Counted from the first letter of the stretch, positions 16,159 through 24,564 are shown. The stretch is 42,911 nt of DNA from an uncultured Lachnospiraceae bacterium (GCA_947643615.1 CANRWO010000028.1:1-42911); one strand, 5' to 3'. Made by a program: numbers and translations. The notes: generated by a model from the letters alone, not told the origin.

Positions 16159-16295
16159 CCGTAATATTCCATAAATAATCTTATACCAAAACAATCTTGA
16201 TAGCAAGCAAAAAGAGTTGTATACTTAAGTGGAATAAAGAGAGTGTCCCACGCAGCCATAAGGCGGTACACTCAGAAAGAACAGAGGCATTATTC

Positions 16296-17318
16296 ATGAA
16301 CACAAAACAGAAAAGAGTCGTAACCATTGTGGTAGTCACCTTATTACTGGTCACACTGTTCACCGTGATGATCCTTCTGGACCGTGTGCACATGAACCCC
16401 GAAGGCACCGTCGGAAACACCGCGGGAAACCTGAACAACAGCGGGTTATTCTGTGAGTATAACGGAACGGTATATTTCGCCAATTCTTACGACGGCGGCA
16501 GCCTTTACGCCATGTCTGCGGATGAGACCAATATCCGCAAACTGAACTCCCTGGTGGTACAGAATATCCTGGCAGGAGGCAAATACCTCTATTACTTCCA
16601 GACAGGTTCCACCTCCACTTCCGGTTTCGGCCAGGTGCAGGGCATGAAATCCTTTGACCGCTGTAACCTGAACGGGAAAGGCACCACTGCCCTGACGAAG
16701 GACGTAGTAGTCTCGGCACAATTGGTAAACAATTACCTCTATATGCTGACTGCCACCAATTCCGGCCCTTCCTTCTATAAAGTTAAGATCGACAATACGG
16801 ACAAGACGCCCCTTGCGGCGCTTTCCATCAACCCTGCCTGTGCCCAGGACGGCGTCATCTATTATAACGGCGTGGAGAGCGACCATTACCTGTATGCCCT
16901 GAACACCGCCAACGACACCACCACAGAAATTTGGGCGGGAAACCTCTGGTATCCCATCCTGTCGGACAATTATGTGTACTATATGGATGTGGCCGAGAAT
17001 TACAGGCTCTGCCGTTACTCCCTGTCCCAGGGAGTGATCGAGGTGCTGACCAACGACAGGGTGGACTGTTTCAATGTGGGAAGCGGCTACATCTATTACC
17101 AGAAAAATGACAGCGTTTCTCCGCAGCTGATTTGTATGAGGACGGACGGTTCCAACGCTTTCGTTGTGGCAGAGGGTAATTACACCGACATCAACATGAC
17201 CTCCCAGTGTGTCTATTTCCGGGCCTTTGACGACCAGCTCACCACCTACCACTCCTTCCTTGGCGGCAGCGGCTACACTGATTTCACCGCTGCAATGGAA
17301 GCTGTACCTGCCAAATAA
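16296..17318 (+). CDS. DUF5050-type membrane-anchored beta-propeller protein
   Basis: A 340-residue protein with a short basic N-terminus, one transmembrane helix (about 8-29) and a large extracytoplasmic part. That part shows repeated strands such as YFANSYDGGSLYAMSADG-like units, YYFQTG, IYYNGVES, YYMDVAENY and IYYQKND, spaced as in DUF5050 propellers related to LDL-receptor-type repeats. No catalytic residues are apparent; binding of an envelope or extracellular ligand is a guess. The start at 16296 has AGAGG upstream; the longer in-frame extension lacks one. It ends at the shared terminator 17410-17436. Confidence 0.82.
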   Translation: MNTKQKRVVTIVVVTLLLVTLFTVMILLDRVHMNPEGTVGNTAGNLNNSGLFCEYNGTVYFANSYDGGSLYAMSADETNIRKLNSLVVQNILAGGKYLYYFQTGSTSTSGFGQVQGMKSFDRCNLNGKGTTALTKDVVVSAQLVNNYLYMLTATNSGPSFYKVKIDNTDKTPLAALSINPACAQDGVIYYNGVESDHYLYALNTANDTTTEIWAGNLWYPILSDNYVYYMDVAENYRLCRYSLSQGVIEVLTNDRVDCFNVGSGYIYYQKNDSVSPQLICMRTDGSNAFVVAEGNYTDINMTSQCVYFRAFDDQLTTYHSFLGGSGYTDFTAAMEAVPAK

Positions 17319-17327
17319 CAACTTTTG

Positions 17328-17391
17328 CCAAATGGCTGCGCCGCCATACAGCAGATTTCCCCAAATGGCAGCGCCTGCCATGCAGCAGATT
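17328..17391 (+). repeat. two tandem copies of a 30/31-bp sequence
   Basis: 17328-17357 and 17361-17391 share CCAAATGGC.GCGCC..CCAT.CAGCAGATT with few differences. They lie between the DUF5050 stop codon and the terminator, so they are in its 3' untranslated region. Confidence 0.8.
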
Positions 17392-17409
17392 ACATCCCTG
17401 TGTTATACA

Positions 17410-17436
17410 AAAAGCAGCCGTCATCCGGCTGCTTTT
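17410..17436. terminator. bidirectional terminator between convergent genes
   Basis: AAAAGCAGCCG and CGGCTGCTTTT form a perfect 11-bp stem with a 5-base loop. It can terminate both the plus-strand DUF5050 gene and the minus-strand ArsR gene. Confidence 0.9.
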
Positions 17437-17439
17437 CCT

Positions 17440-17787
17440 CTATTCTTCGATATGGTCCAATCCCTGGCTGAGTATGGTCACAATATGGTCGTCTGCCAGG
17501 GAATAAAAAATCGTCTTCCCTTCCCTGCGGTTTTTCACCAGGTCCATCTGTTTCAATACCCTGAGCTGGTGGGATATGGCGGACTGGGACATACTCAGCA
17601 CCGCCGCAATGTCATAAACGCACATTTCCGAACTCAGAAGGACATACAGTATTTTCAGCCTTGTGCCGTCCCCGAAAACCTTAAAAAGCTCTGCCAGGTC
17701 CTGGAGCTCCTCCTCCGGGGGCATTTTCTCGTCTATGATCTCCAATATCCGCTCATTTACATGAATATAAGTAGGTGTCTCCATCAT
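17440..17787 (-). CDS. ArsR/SmtB-family metal-sensing repressor
   Basis: A 115-residue winged-helix protein; helix-turn-helix around VYDIAAVLSMSQSAISHQLRVLK. The alpha-3 metal site is reduced to a single Cys (EMCVYD), so a CadC-type thiolate site is unlikely. The C-terminal helix carries the alpha-5 ligand set with the same spacing as SmtB: Asp99, His101, His112 and Glu115. Zinc, cobalt or similar ions are therefore likely inducers. GGAAGGGATGAA precedes tandem ATG codons at 17787 and 17784; a possible promoter TTGCGA-18-TAAGAT lies upstream. No metal transporter is adjacent, which is unusual for this family. Confidence 0.88.
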   Translation of the reverse strand: MMETPTYIHVNERILEIIDEKMPPEEELQDLAELFKVFGDGTRLKILYVLLSSEMCVYDIAAVLSMSQSAISHQLRVLKQMDLVKNRREGKTIFYSLADDHIVTILSQGLDHIEE

Positions 17788-18051
17788 TTCATCCCTTCCA
17801 ATGCCTATATCTTACCACAACTCGTTCTATTATCGCAAATCTTTTATCACATTTCTTACATCAACTATAAAACCGTCCCAGATGAACTCTGCCTGAAAAT
17901 TTTTTGAGTCCACGGCTTCATTTTTCCGTCTTATTTTGCTATACTGAAATCTGCCGTAGTAAAACGGATCCGGACCCATACCAAAATCCGCACTTATGAG
18001 CATTCGATTTTGATCATTTGAATTATATGTAACAGGAAAAAGGAGCTTCCA

Positions 18052-18450
18052 TTGGAAAACCAAAAGGAATATAAAATAACAGTTGTCATCATATCTGCCC
18101 TGCTGGGCCTCATCCTGACCGCAAGCCTGGCCGCCATATTCCGCCCTGTTTCCGACGGCACAGGCTGTATTGCCGACATCTATCAGGACGGGAACCTCCT
18201 GGCAAGCATTCCCCTGGACGGCAAGGGCGCTCCTTACCAATTTACCGTCACCGGTGAAAACGGATGCTTCAACGAGATCCAAGTCTGCCCCCACAGCATC
18301 GGCATCCTATCCGCCGACTGTCCTGACAAACTCTGTGTAAACCAAGGCTTTATTGACCGTCTGGGCCTGCCCATAGTCTGCCTGCCCAATAAGCTGGTGA
18401 TCCGGCTTCGGGAAGCGGATTCCGGCGCCGTTGACGCAGTGGCCTATTGA
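18052..18450 (+). CDS. NusG domain II-containing membrane protein
   Basis: A 132-residue protein with an N-terminal transmembrane helix (about 9-29) and an extracytoplasmic NusG-II (PF07009) domain. The domain is recognised by the ADCPDKLCV and PIVCLPNKLVI motifs with conserved Cys residues. It starts with TTG at 18052, supported by AAAAAGGAG nine bases upstream. A Gx transporter gene follows 72 bp downstream, a common pairing in Clostridia, often near FMN-binding or ApbE proteins, which are absent here. Function is not established. Confidence 0.85.
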   Translation: MENQKEYKITVVIISALLGLILTASLAAIFRPVSDGTGCIADIYQDGNLLASIPLDGKGAPYQFTVTGENGCFNEIQVCPHSIGILSADCPDKLCVNQGFIDRLGLPIVCLPNKLVIRLREADSGAVDAVAY

Positions 18451-18522
18451 CCCCACCGCCAAATCAAATTTCTGATCCGGCATAACGGACCGGTTCATTC
18501 ACATTCGATCCTGGAGGAAAAA

Positions 18523-19020
18523 ATGTCCCTGAGAAAATTAACCGCCCTGGCGGTATACGCCACTCTTGCACTTGCAGTTTATGCCATAGAAAGTGCCGTC
18601 CCACCCCTGGTTCCCTTACCGGGCATCAAGCTGGGGCTTGCCAACGTGGTTACCTTGATCCTTTTACAGCAATATACCGCAAAAGATGCCTTCTTAGTGC
18701 TGACCGTACGAATCCTATTGTCCGCGCTTTTATTCGGGCAGGCCCTGAGCCTGCTTTACAGCCTGGCGGGCGGTATCGTAAGCTTTGCAGTCATGTGTCC
18801 CTCCAACCGTCTGCTGCGGAGAAAGCTGCCCTTCCTCACAGGCGCCCTGGGAGGCTTATCCCATAATCTCGCCCAGCTCCTTACCGCCTATGCCGTCACT
18901 TCCACTGCCGGGGTTTTGGTGTATCTTCCGTATATGGCTGCCAGTGGCATCCTGGCGGGATTATTCACAGGCTTATGCGCTCACTTTGCAGGAAGGTACT
19001 TGATTCCCCATACAAAATAA
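18523..19020 (+). CDS. Gx transporter family protein (Hpre_diP_synt_I)
   Basis: A 165-residue integral membrane protein with about five hydrophobic helices. It carries the family signature PLVPLPGIKLGLANVVTL near the N-terminus and a second half rich in Gly and small residues (AGGIVSF, GALGGLSHN). Older databases call it heptaprenyl diphosphate synthase component I, which is doubtful; it resembles the membrane component of an ECF-like transporter. CTGGAGGAAAAA precedes the ATG. It probably shares a transcript with the NusG-II gene and converges on the folate operon. Confidence 0.85.
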   Translation: MSLRKLTALAVYATLALAVYAIESAVPPLVPLPGIKLGLANVVTLILLQQYTAKDAFLVLTVRILLSALLFGQALSLLYSLAGGIVSFAVMCPSNRLLRRKLPFLTGALGGLSHNLAQLLTAYAVTSTAGVLVYLPYMAASGILAGLFTGLCAHFAGRYLIPHTK

Positions 19021-19030
19021 CATGTGTGCT

Positions 19031-19879
19031 TTATTTCTCCCCTTCCTTCTCGGCGACGGCGTTTAGAAGCTGGGATACAGTCTTCCCCAAAACAGGATGC
19101 CTGTAGTTGGGCGCAAGCATATTCATTGGCTCCAGCACAAATCGACGGTTCTCCATATCCTGATGGGGGATCACCAGCTCCTCATCCTCATATACAGCCT
19201 TATCAAAAAAGATAATGTCCAGGTCCAATGTCCTGGGCCCCCAGCGCAATTCCCTCACCCGCTCCGCAGCCGCCTCTATCTCATGCAAAACCTCCAACAA
19301 TTCACGGGGTTCCAGCAATGTCTCGATTTCTATGGCTCCATTAAGGAAATCCTCCTGTTCCACCCCTCCATAAGGCGCCGTCACGATCAGGTCGGATACT
19401 CTGCCCACGGCGACCATGGGATTCGCCTTCAGCGCTTCCACGGCATCACGGATGTATTTCTCCCTGTCACCCATATTGGAACCTACTCCCAGATATGCCC
19501 TGTGCCATCCCCGGTGTATCTTAACAGAAACACATCCAAAAGGCAATTCAATGGGCGCTTCCGGTTTGCGGATCTCCAAATCAATTGCTGCAATTAAGGG
19601 ATAATTTAAAAGCAACGCCTGGGTCAGCCTTTCTGCCACGGTTTCAATCAAATTACATATGTTTTGTTTCATCCACTGGGTGATAAAGCAACATACGTCC
19701 CCATAATCCGTAGACTCCGACAGCAGGTCAGACAGTCCCGCCTTCCTGGTATCGGTATAAAGCACTGCGTTGACCAGAAAAGTCTGCCCCTCCCGCTTTT
19801 CCTCGGGGAAAACGCCATGGTAAGCGTACACTTCCAATTGCTCGATACGGATCTCATCCTTTGCATTTTCCAGATACAT
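19031..19879 (-). CDS. folBK: FolB-FolK fusion: dihydroneopterin aldolase / HPPK
   Basis: A two-domain folate enzyme. Residues about 8-118 are dihydroneopterin aldolase (EQLEVYAYHGVFPEEK, later STDYGDV and ERLTQALL). Residues about 122-280 are 6-hydroxymethyl-7,8-dihydropterin pyrophosphokinase (LGVGSNMGDR, RWGPRTLDLDIIFF, IPHQDMENRRFVLEPM). The fusion performs the two consecutive steps before FolP. The start at 19879 has GGGAGG upstream; the frame is open a little further (to 19930) but without a site. It is the last gene of the operon, 75 bp after folP. Confidence 0.93.
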   Translation of the reverse strand: MYLENAKDEIRIEQLEVYAYHGVFPEEKREGQTFLVNAVLYTDTRKAGLSDLLSESTDYGDVCCFITQWMKQNICNLIETVAERLTQALLLNYPLIAAIDLEIRKPEAPIELPFGCVSVKIHRGWHRAYLGVGSNMGDREKYIRDAVEALKANPMVAVGRVSDLIVTAPYGGVEQEDFLNGAIEIETLLEPRELLEVLHEIEAAAERVRELRWGPRTLDLDIIFFDKAVYEDEELVIPHQDMENRRFVLEPMNMLAPNYRHPVLGKTVSQLLNAVAEKEGEK

Positions 19880-19954
19880 CAGCCTATGCCTCCCTTTCAG
19901 GTTTATGGTCTCCCGGAGCCTTCCTTTCATCTGTCTCCGGCGTTTCCCGCAGGT

Positions 19955-20767
19955 TTATCTCCTGCCGTAAAGAATTGCCTCCGCCATTTTCACCGCGCGG
20001 ACATTCTCTTTCACATCATGGACCCTGACAAACATGCACCCTTTCATCACCCCCATAACCGTGGTGACCAAAGTTCCTTCCACACGCTGGTGTGCAGGGA
20101 GATCCAGGGTAATCCCCACTACAGACTTGCGGCTGCACCCCAGTAGGATGGGATATCCCAGGCTATTGAGGCATTCCAGACGGTTAATGACCTCCAGGTT
20201 CTGCTCATAGGTCTTCGCAAAACCTACTCCCGGATCCAGAATGATTTTTTCCCTTTGGATTCCCGCCTGCTCCGCAAGCCGCACCGATTCCGAAAGATCT
20301 GCCGCCACATCCTGCAGGAAAGTGCCATAATCGGTGTTATGCCTATTATGCATCAGGCAGCAGGGCAGTCCGCTTTTAGAAATCACATCTGCCATTTTAT
20401 TGTCGTACTTTAACCCCCAGATGTCATTGATCAAATCCGCCCCGGCATTTATTCCCGCTTCCGCCACCTTCCATTTGTACGTATCCAAAGAAACCGGCAC
20501 GCCAAAGTTCGCCTTCACTGCCTCGATCACCGGCATCACCCTGGCAATCTCCTCTTCCTCGGAGATCATCTGATAGCCGGGCCTGGTGGATTCCCCCCCG
20601 ATATCAATGAGATCGGCGCCTTCCTCCAGCATCTCCTCCACATGCCCCAAAGCACTGTCCCTGTGGGTCCATTTTCCCCCGTCGGAAAAGGAGTCCGGGG
20701 TCACATTTAATATGCCCATGACATAAGTATGCCCTTTTACCTCAAATTCTCTGTTTCCTATTTTCAT
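19955..20767 (-). CDS. folP: dihydropteroate synthase
   Basis: Condenses hydroxymethyl-dihydropterin pyrophosphate with p-aminobenzoate; the sulfonamide target. The 270-residue TIM-barrel shows GILNVTPDSFSDGG (pyrophosphate loop), IDIGGESTRPG, DLINDIWG, ILDPGVGFAKT and LLGCSRKS in order, all intact. AGGGAGCAGCTGTT precedes the ATG. It is 12 bp downstream of the HD gene and upstream of folBK. Confidence 0.96.
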   Translation of the reverse strand: MKIGNREFEVKGHTYVMGILNVTPDSFSDGGKWTHRDSALGHVEEMLEEGADLIDIGGESTRPGYQMISEEEEIARVMPVIEAVKANFGVPVSLDTYKWKVAEAGINAGADLINDIWGLKYDNKMADVISKSGLPCCLMHNRHNTDYGTFLQDVAADLSESVRLAEQAGIQREKIILDPGVGFAKTYEQNLEVINRLECLNSLGYPILLGCSRKSVVGITLDLPAHQRVEGTLVTTVMGVMKGCMFVRVHDVKENVRAVKMAEAILYGRR

Positions 20768-20779
20768 AACAGCTGCTCC

Positions 20780-21262
20780 CTAATATTTTATAGTCAAATT
20801 TTTCTGATTGCCTTTCCAATTACACTCCTTCTCGGCCCCACAGGAAAAACAGGGACGGCTTGCTTTGTCCGCACGATAAAGGATGCCTGTGAGCCCTCCG
20901 GCAGAGGCTGACCCCATATCCCGGTGGGCAAGGATCGCCTCTATAATAACACTTGTCTCATTTGGGTCAAACCCACAGTCTTTCAGGATACCCAAAGCAA
21001 GCTCCGCGCTTGCCTGCTGGTGGGGGATTCCCCGGCTGTACTGCAAATGCTTCCCGATGTCATGAAGAAGTCCCGCCGCATAGATGATTTCCTCCTTAAT
21101 GCCCTGCTGCTCCTTCAGGTTTAAAATCATCCCTATCCTGGCAACGTCCAGAAAATGCACCATATCATGACGGCAGAAGCAACGTTCTGCTTCTGCCGCT
21201 CTGTTTTCCTCCAAATATTTCATAAATAAATCATGTTTCAATATTTTATCTATCCTGTCCAC
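20780..21262 (-). CDS. HD-domain phosphohydrolase in the folate operon
   Basis: A 160-residue HD-domain protein, a probable metal-dependent phosphohydrolase. Metal-ligand motifs: FCRHDMVHFLDVARI, the HD pair in AGLLHDIGKH, HQQAS, and ILAHRDMG. I chose GTG at 21262: it is preceded by AAAGGGTGG and gives an N-terminus (DRIDKIL) typical of the family, whereas the upstream ATG at 21337 lies inside folE without a ribosome site. The C-terminus has a Cys motif (FSCGAEKEC). Its place between folE and folP suggests a role in pterin processing, possibly the missing dihydroneopterin triphosphate dephosphorylation, but this is inference. Confidence 0.85.
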   Translation of the reverse strand: MDRIDKILKHDLFMKYLEENRAAEAERCFCRHDMVHFLDVARIGMILNLKEQQGIKEEIIYAAGLLHDIGKHLQYSRGIPHQQASAELALGILKDCGFDPNETSVIIEAILAHRDMGSASAGGLTGILYRADKASRPCFSCGAEKECNWKGNQKNLTIKY

Positions 21263-21309
21263 CGTTACCACCCTTTCGCGCAAAAATTGCCATGCTTCCC
21301 ATTGTAATA

Positions 21310-21873
21310 TTACGGGGAGAGCCGCAGCATCTGCCAAAACCGGTTCTGGAGGTCGGTATTCTTGTCGAAGATGCCCCTGGCTGCCATACTTAATGTGCTG
21401 CTCCCGGGTTTCTTAACCCCCCGCATAGTCATGCACATATGCTCCGCTTCCAGAACCACCATGACGCCCTGGGGCGACAGCTCCTTCATAATGGCATCTG
21501 CAATCTGCCCCGTCATCCTCTCCTGTATCTGCAGCCGTCTGGCATACACCTCCACCGTCCTTGCCAGCTTGCTCAATCCTACTACACGTCCGTCCGGGAT
21601 ATATGCCACATGGGCCTTGCCGTAGAACGGCATCATATGGTGCTCGCACATGGAGTAAAACACGATATCCTTTTCCAGCACCATTTCGTTATTTTCTACC
21701 GTGAACACCTTGGAAAGATGCTCCCCTGCGTCCTCCTCCATGCCGGAGAAGATCTCGCCGTACATCCTGGCAATCCTGTCCGGTGTCTCCAGCAGGCCTT
21801 CCCGCCCGGTATCCTCACCGATTCCCTCTAACAGCAGCTTCACTGCCTCCTTGATTTTCTCCTGGTCTATCAT
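21310..21873 (-). CDS. folE: GTP cyclohydrolase I
   Basis: Converts GTP to 7,8-dihydroneopterin triphosphate, the first folate step. A 187-residue tunnelling-fold enzyme with zinc ligands in MCEHHMMPF and the downstream MCMTMRG segment, plus GLSKLAR and [12 protein letters not shown]. All conserved motifs are present. It lies downstream of folC, separated by a tandem 29/31-bp array, and begins with the ATG at 21873. Confidence 0.96.
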   Translation of the reverse strand: MIDQEKIKEAVKLLLEGIGEDTGREGLLETPDRIARMYGEIFSGMEEDAGEHLSKVFTVENNEMVLEKDIVFYSMCEHHMMPFYGKAHVAYIPDGRVVGLSKLARTVEVYARRLQIQERMTGQIADAIMKELSPQGVMVVLEAEHMCMTMRGVKKPGSSTLSMAARGIFDKNTDLQNRFWQMLRLSP

Positions 21874-21923
21874 GATTTTACTGCCTTTCCGCTACTTTCC
21901 GTCCCTGCCGACGGCTCCTGCTG

Positions 21924-22134
21924 TTCCCTTACTTGCCGTTTCCCTTCACCGGGGTTCCCTTACTGCCGCTTTCCCTTCACTGGGGTTCCCTTCTGCCGTT
22001 TCCTTTCATCGAGGTTCCCTTCTGCCGTTTCCCTGCATCGGGGTTCCCTTACTGCCGCTTTCCCTTCATCGGGGTTCCCTTCTGCCGTTTCCCTTCATCG
22101 GGACTCCCTTACTGCCGTTTTCCCTTCACCGGGG
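21924..22134 (-). repeat. seven-unit 29/31-bp tandem array overlapping the end of folC
   Basis: Seven head-to-tail units at 21924, 21955, 21986, 22015, 22044, 22075 and 22104, of 31, 31, 29, 29, 31, 29 and 31 bp. On the coding strand the consensus is about GGGAACCCCGATGAAGGG then AAACGGCAG(TA)AA. Units differ at one to three positions and in a 2-bp indel. The first unit met by the ribosome encodes the last residues and stop codon of folC; the rest form the folC-folE spacer. The RNA is purine-rich. Confidence 0.93.
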
Positions 22135-23416
22135 TTCCCTTTTCCACGATTTCTGCCAACCTGCCCAGGTAGGACAGCGAGCCGAAGGCAATCACCACGT
22201 CCTCTTTCCCGGCAAGGAGGGTACTCATCTCCACCGCTTCCTCCAGGCTGTCCACCGCCGTCACTTGCGGATGCACCAGGGCCACAGTCTTTGCCAGCTC
22301 ATAAGCAGGCAGCGCCCTGGGGTTGCCCGGCGGCGTCACGGTAATGACATGCTCCGCATAGGGGACTGTCAGTCCGATGACCTTCTCGTACTCCTTATCT
22401 TTCAACACACCTATTATATAGATAATCCTCTTATTTGTAAAATAAAATTCAATGGACTCGGAAAGCCGTTTCGCCGCAGCCTCGTTATGGGCGCCATCCA
22501 CTACAAAGCAGGGATTTTTCCCGATCACGGTAAATCGCCCCGGCCATTTCGTCTCAGCAAGGCCCTGGCGGACAGCCTTTTCCGATACAGGGATCCCTTC
22601 TGCAGCCAATGCGTCTATGGCATCCAGCGCCAGGGCCGCATTCTCTGGCTGATGTCTCCCTGCCAAAGTAATCTCCAGTTTCTTCCTGCTTTTGTAGTCG
22701 AACCTCTGCTTGTTGATTCCGTAGTGTATGTTCTTTATATCTTCCGGTGTTGCGGAGGTATAAAGGCATCCCAGGTCATCCGCCTTTTCCGCAACAACCT
22801 TTTCCGCCTCTTCCTCCCCGCACATGCTGACTACCCGGCTGCCCCTCTTGATGATCCCTGCCTTCTGGGCGGCAATCTCCGCCAGGGTATTGCCCAGGAA
22901 TTTCATATGGTCCCTGCCCACAGGCGTAATGACTGCCACAAGGGTATTCTCCACTATATTCGTGGAGTCCGTCAGTCCCCCCATGCCGGTCTCCAGGACC
23001 ACGATCTGGCACTGCCTCTCCCGGAAATAGAGAAATCCCAGGGCAGTCTCAATCTCAAAACGGGTGGGATGGGGAAGGCCCTCTTCTACCATCCGGCCGC
23101 AGATATCCCGGATCCGCTCCACCCCCTGGCAGAATGCCTTTAACGTAATATTCCTCCCGTCCACCCGGATCGTCTCACGATAGGAAAAAACCGCCGGCGA
23201 TACATACATCCCCACCCTATATCCTGCAACCCTCAGAACGGAAGCAATGTAGGCACAGACAGAGCCTTTCCCGTTTGTCCCTGCCACATGCACGAATTTC
23301 AATTCTTTCTGGGGATCCCCCAACCGCCTGCAAAGCTCACGGATACTGTCCAATCCCGGCACAATCCCGTAGCCGGACGCCTCCTCTAAAAATGCCATTG
23401 CTTCTCTTTCGTTCAT
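22109..23416 (-). CDS. folC: folylpolyglutamate / dihydrofolate synthase
   Basis: Adds glutamate to folate (and dihydropteroate). The 435-residue product shows the Mur-ligase-like P-loop HVAGTNGKGSVCAY (about 43-56), ETGMGGLTDSTN, ITPVGRDHMKFLG, the C-terminal DGAHNEAA motif and later FGSLSYLG. GAGGTAATGTCAG precedes the ATG. It is the first gene of a five-gene folate operon. Its last ten codons lie in the first unit of a tandem array, so the C-terminal tail (KGTPVKGKRQ) may vary between strains. Confidence 0.94.
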   Translation of the reverse strand: MNEREAMAFLEEASGYGIVPGLDSIRELCRRLGDPQKELKFVHVAGTNGKGSVCAYIASVLRVAGYRVGMYVSPAVFSYRETIRVDGRNITLKAFCQGVERIRDICGRMVEEGLPHPTRFEIETALGFLYFRERQCQIVVLETGMGGLTDSTNIVENTLVAVITPVGRDHMKFLGNTLAEIAAQKAGIIKRGSRVVSMCGEEEAEKVVAEKADDLGCLYTSATPEDIKNIHYGINKQRFDYKSRKKLEITLAGRHQPENAALALDAIDALAAEGIPVSEKAVRQGLAETKWPGRFTVIGKNPCFVVDGAHNEAAAKRLSESIEFYFTNKRIIYIIGVLKDKEYEKVIGLTVPYAEHVITVTPPGNPRALPAYELAKTVALVHPQVTAVDSLEEAVEMSTLLAGKEDVVIAFGSLSYLGRLAEIVEKGTPVKGKRQ

Positions 23417-23541
23417 CTGACATTACCTCGTTTGGTGATATTTATCATAAAATCGGGCAGACAGAACATACTAAGACTGCCTGCCGTTACATCTGCGGGA
23501 ATAAACCGAAAAGCCGCCGATACGGCAGAATGAGAGGAACC

Positions 23542-23970
23542 ATGAAAAAATCACTGTATACCTTTTTCCAAAATTTTATAAAATGCGGCCTTGCCGGCTG
23601 GTGCATGGAGATCCTGTTTACCGCCCTGGATTCTTTCCGCAGGCGGGATATGACGCTCAAAGGCACAACCTCCATCTGGATGTTCCCCATCTATGGAAGC
23701 GCAGCCGTCCTTTCCCCTCTGGGCCGGCTGCTGAGGAAAAGGCCCTTTTGGGTCAGAGGCCTCACTTATATGGGCCTGATCTTTTCCGCAGAATACCTCA
23801 CGGGCCACCTTCTGGAAAAAAAGCGTCTCTGTCCCTGGGACTACAGCCGCAGCCGCTGGAATATCCGGCATTTGGTCCGCCTGGATTTCGCCCCCTGCTG
23901 GTTCGGAGCCGGCCTTTTGTTCGAACAGCTCCTGGTATCCCCGCCGGAAAGCCTATCCGACTATAATTAA
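23542..23970 (+). CDS. small membrane protein, putative ABC-transporter type IV family
   Basis: A 142-residue protein with about three or four hydrophobic segments and the pattern CGLAGWCMEILFTALDS, then SIWMFPIYGSAA and a C-terminal W-rich half (CPWDYS, LDFAPCWFGAGLLFE). These match the PF06541 family, annotated as a putative ABC transporter permease although no partner is known. ATG 23542 is chosen for GAGAGGAACC upstream. It is transcribed divergently from the folate operon and followed by a dispersed repeat. Confidence 0.78.
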   Translation: MKKSLYTFFQNFIKCGLAGWCMEILFTALDSFRRRDMTLKGTTSIWMFPIYGSAAVLSPLGRLLRKRPFWVRGLTYMGLIFSAEYLTGHLLEKKRLCPWDYSRSRWNIRHLVRLDFAPCWFGAGLLFEQLLVSPPESLSDYN

Positions 23971-23988
23971 TTGACACCTTGGCTTGCC

Positions 23989-24121
23989 TGATTATTCATC
24001 TGCTTCGTTGGTCTACGCTCCGCTTCGGTCCGTGCCGGACATGTGCCACCGTCACACAGCGCCGTCATTCGACGCAGCCACCGCTACGCCCCATTCCTAT
24101 GCCTTGCATATGAAATAATCA
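23989..24121 (+). repeat. dispersed intergenic element, copy 2
   Basis: Similar to copy 1 (about 6915-7030) over at least 100 bp in the same orientation. The ends form an imperfect inverted repeat: TGATTATTCATCTGC at 23989-24003 against the complement of 24106-24121. Similarity with copy 1 runs about 12 bp past the right end (GCGCCATTGG vs TCGCCAATG). The interior can form GC-rich hairpins around the CCACCG motifs. No coding capacity. Confidence 0.75.
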
Positions 24122-24183
24122 TTCTGCGCCATTGGCCAAACGGATACCGCAAATCCGCTTGGCTCATTGCCTGCGGGAGCAAA

Positions 24184-24564
24184 CTATTCGGAATCGTCCA
24201 TATCGGAAACGTCAACGGAACCGATGTCCAGCATGTTCACCGTACGCCTCTTTAAGCGTGCCTCCTCCGACTTCTGCAAAATGAAATCCTTCACAGCCTT
24301 GGAATTTTTAATATGCGTCAATATCAGTGTGGGATGTGTCGTATCCCCGGTATAGCAGGTCACAGTCCCCAATCCAGCCAGCTTCTCCAGAAAAGTCGCA
24401 CTGTGTTCCACATCCTGTACCTTGTACATATAACAGTCATTCTCCACCGTCTTCAACAACCCTTCGTCGATGGTGATCATATCCTCTCTGATAGAATACT
24501 TGGTAAAAGTAAAGGGCAGTCCTAAAAATAACCATCTTTTTCTTTCTACAAATTCCATTTGCAT
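24184..24564 (-). CDS. bPH2-like (bacterial PH domain) protein
   Basis: A 126-residue protein resembling the bacterial PH-domain fold: an N-terminal strand pair (FVERKRWLFLGLPFTFTKYSI), DMITIDEGLLKT, then strands and helices DCYMYKVQDVEH, and a long C-terminal helix with basic and acidic residues. A hydrophobic core but no obvious transmembrane helix or catalytic motif. ATG 24564 follows AAAGGTGTGGG; the frame opens seven codons earlier without a site. Single gene; ligand unknown. Confidence 0.72.
   Translation of the reverse strand: MQMEFVERKRWLFLGLPFTFTKYSIREDMITIDEGLLKTVENDCYMYKVQDVEHSATFLEKLAGLGTVTCYTGDTTHPTLILTHIKNSKAVKDFILQKSEEARLKRRTVNMLDIGSVDVSDMDDSE

Noticed and set aside
21924..22134. 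CRISPR array
   Set aside because: The units are contiguous near-identical repeats with no unique spacers, and there are no cas genes.
21701..23143. 480-codon plus-strand open frame across folE and folC
   Set aside because: It is antisense to two clear enzymes and driven by the repeat array; the product is low-complexity Pro/Leu/Phe in part.
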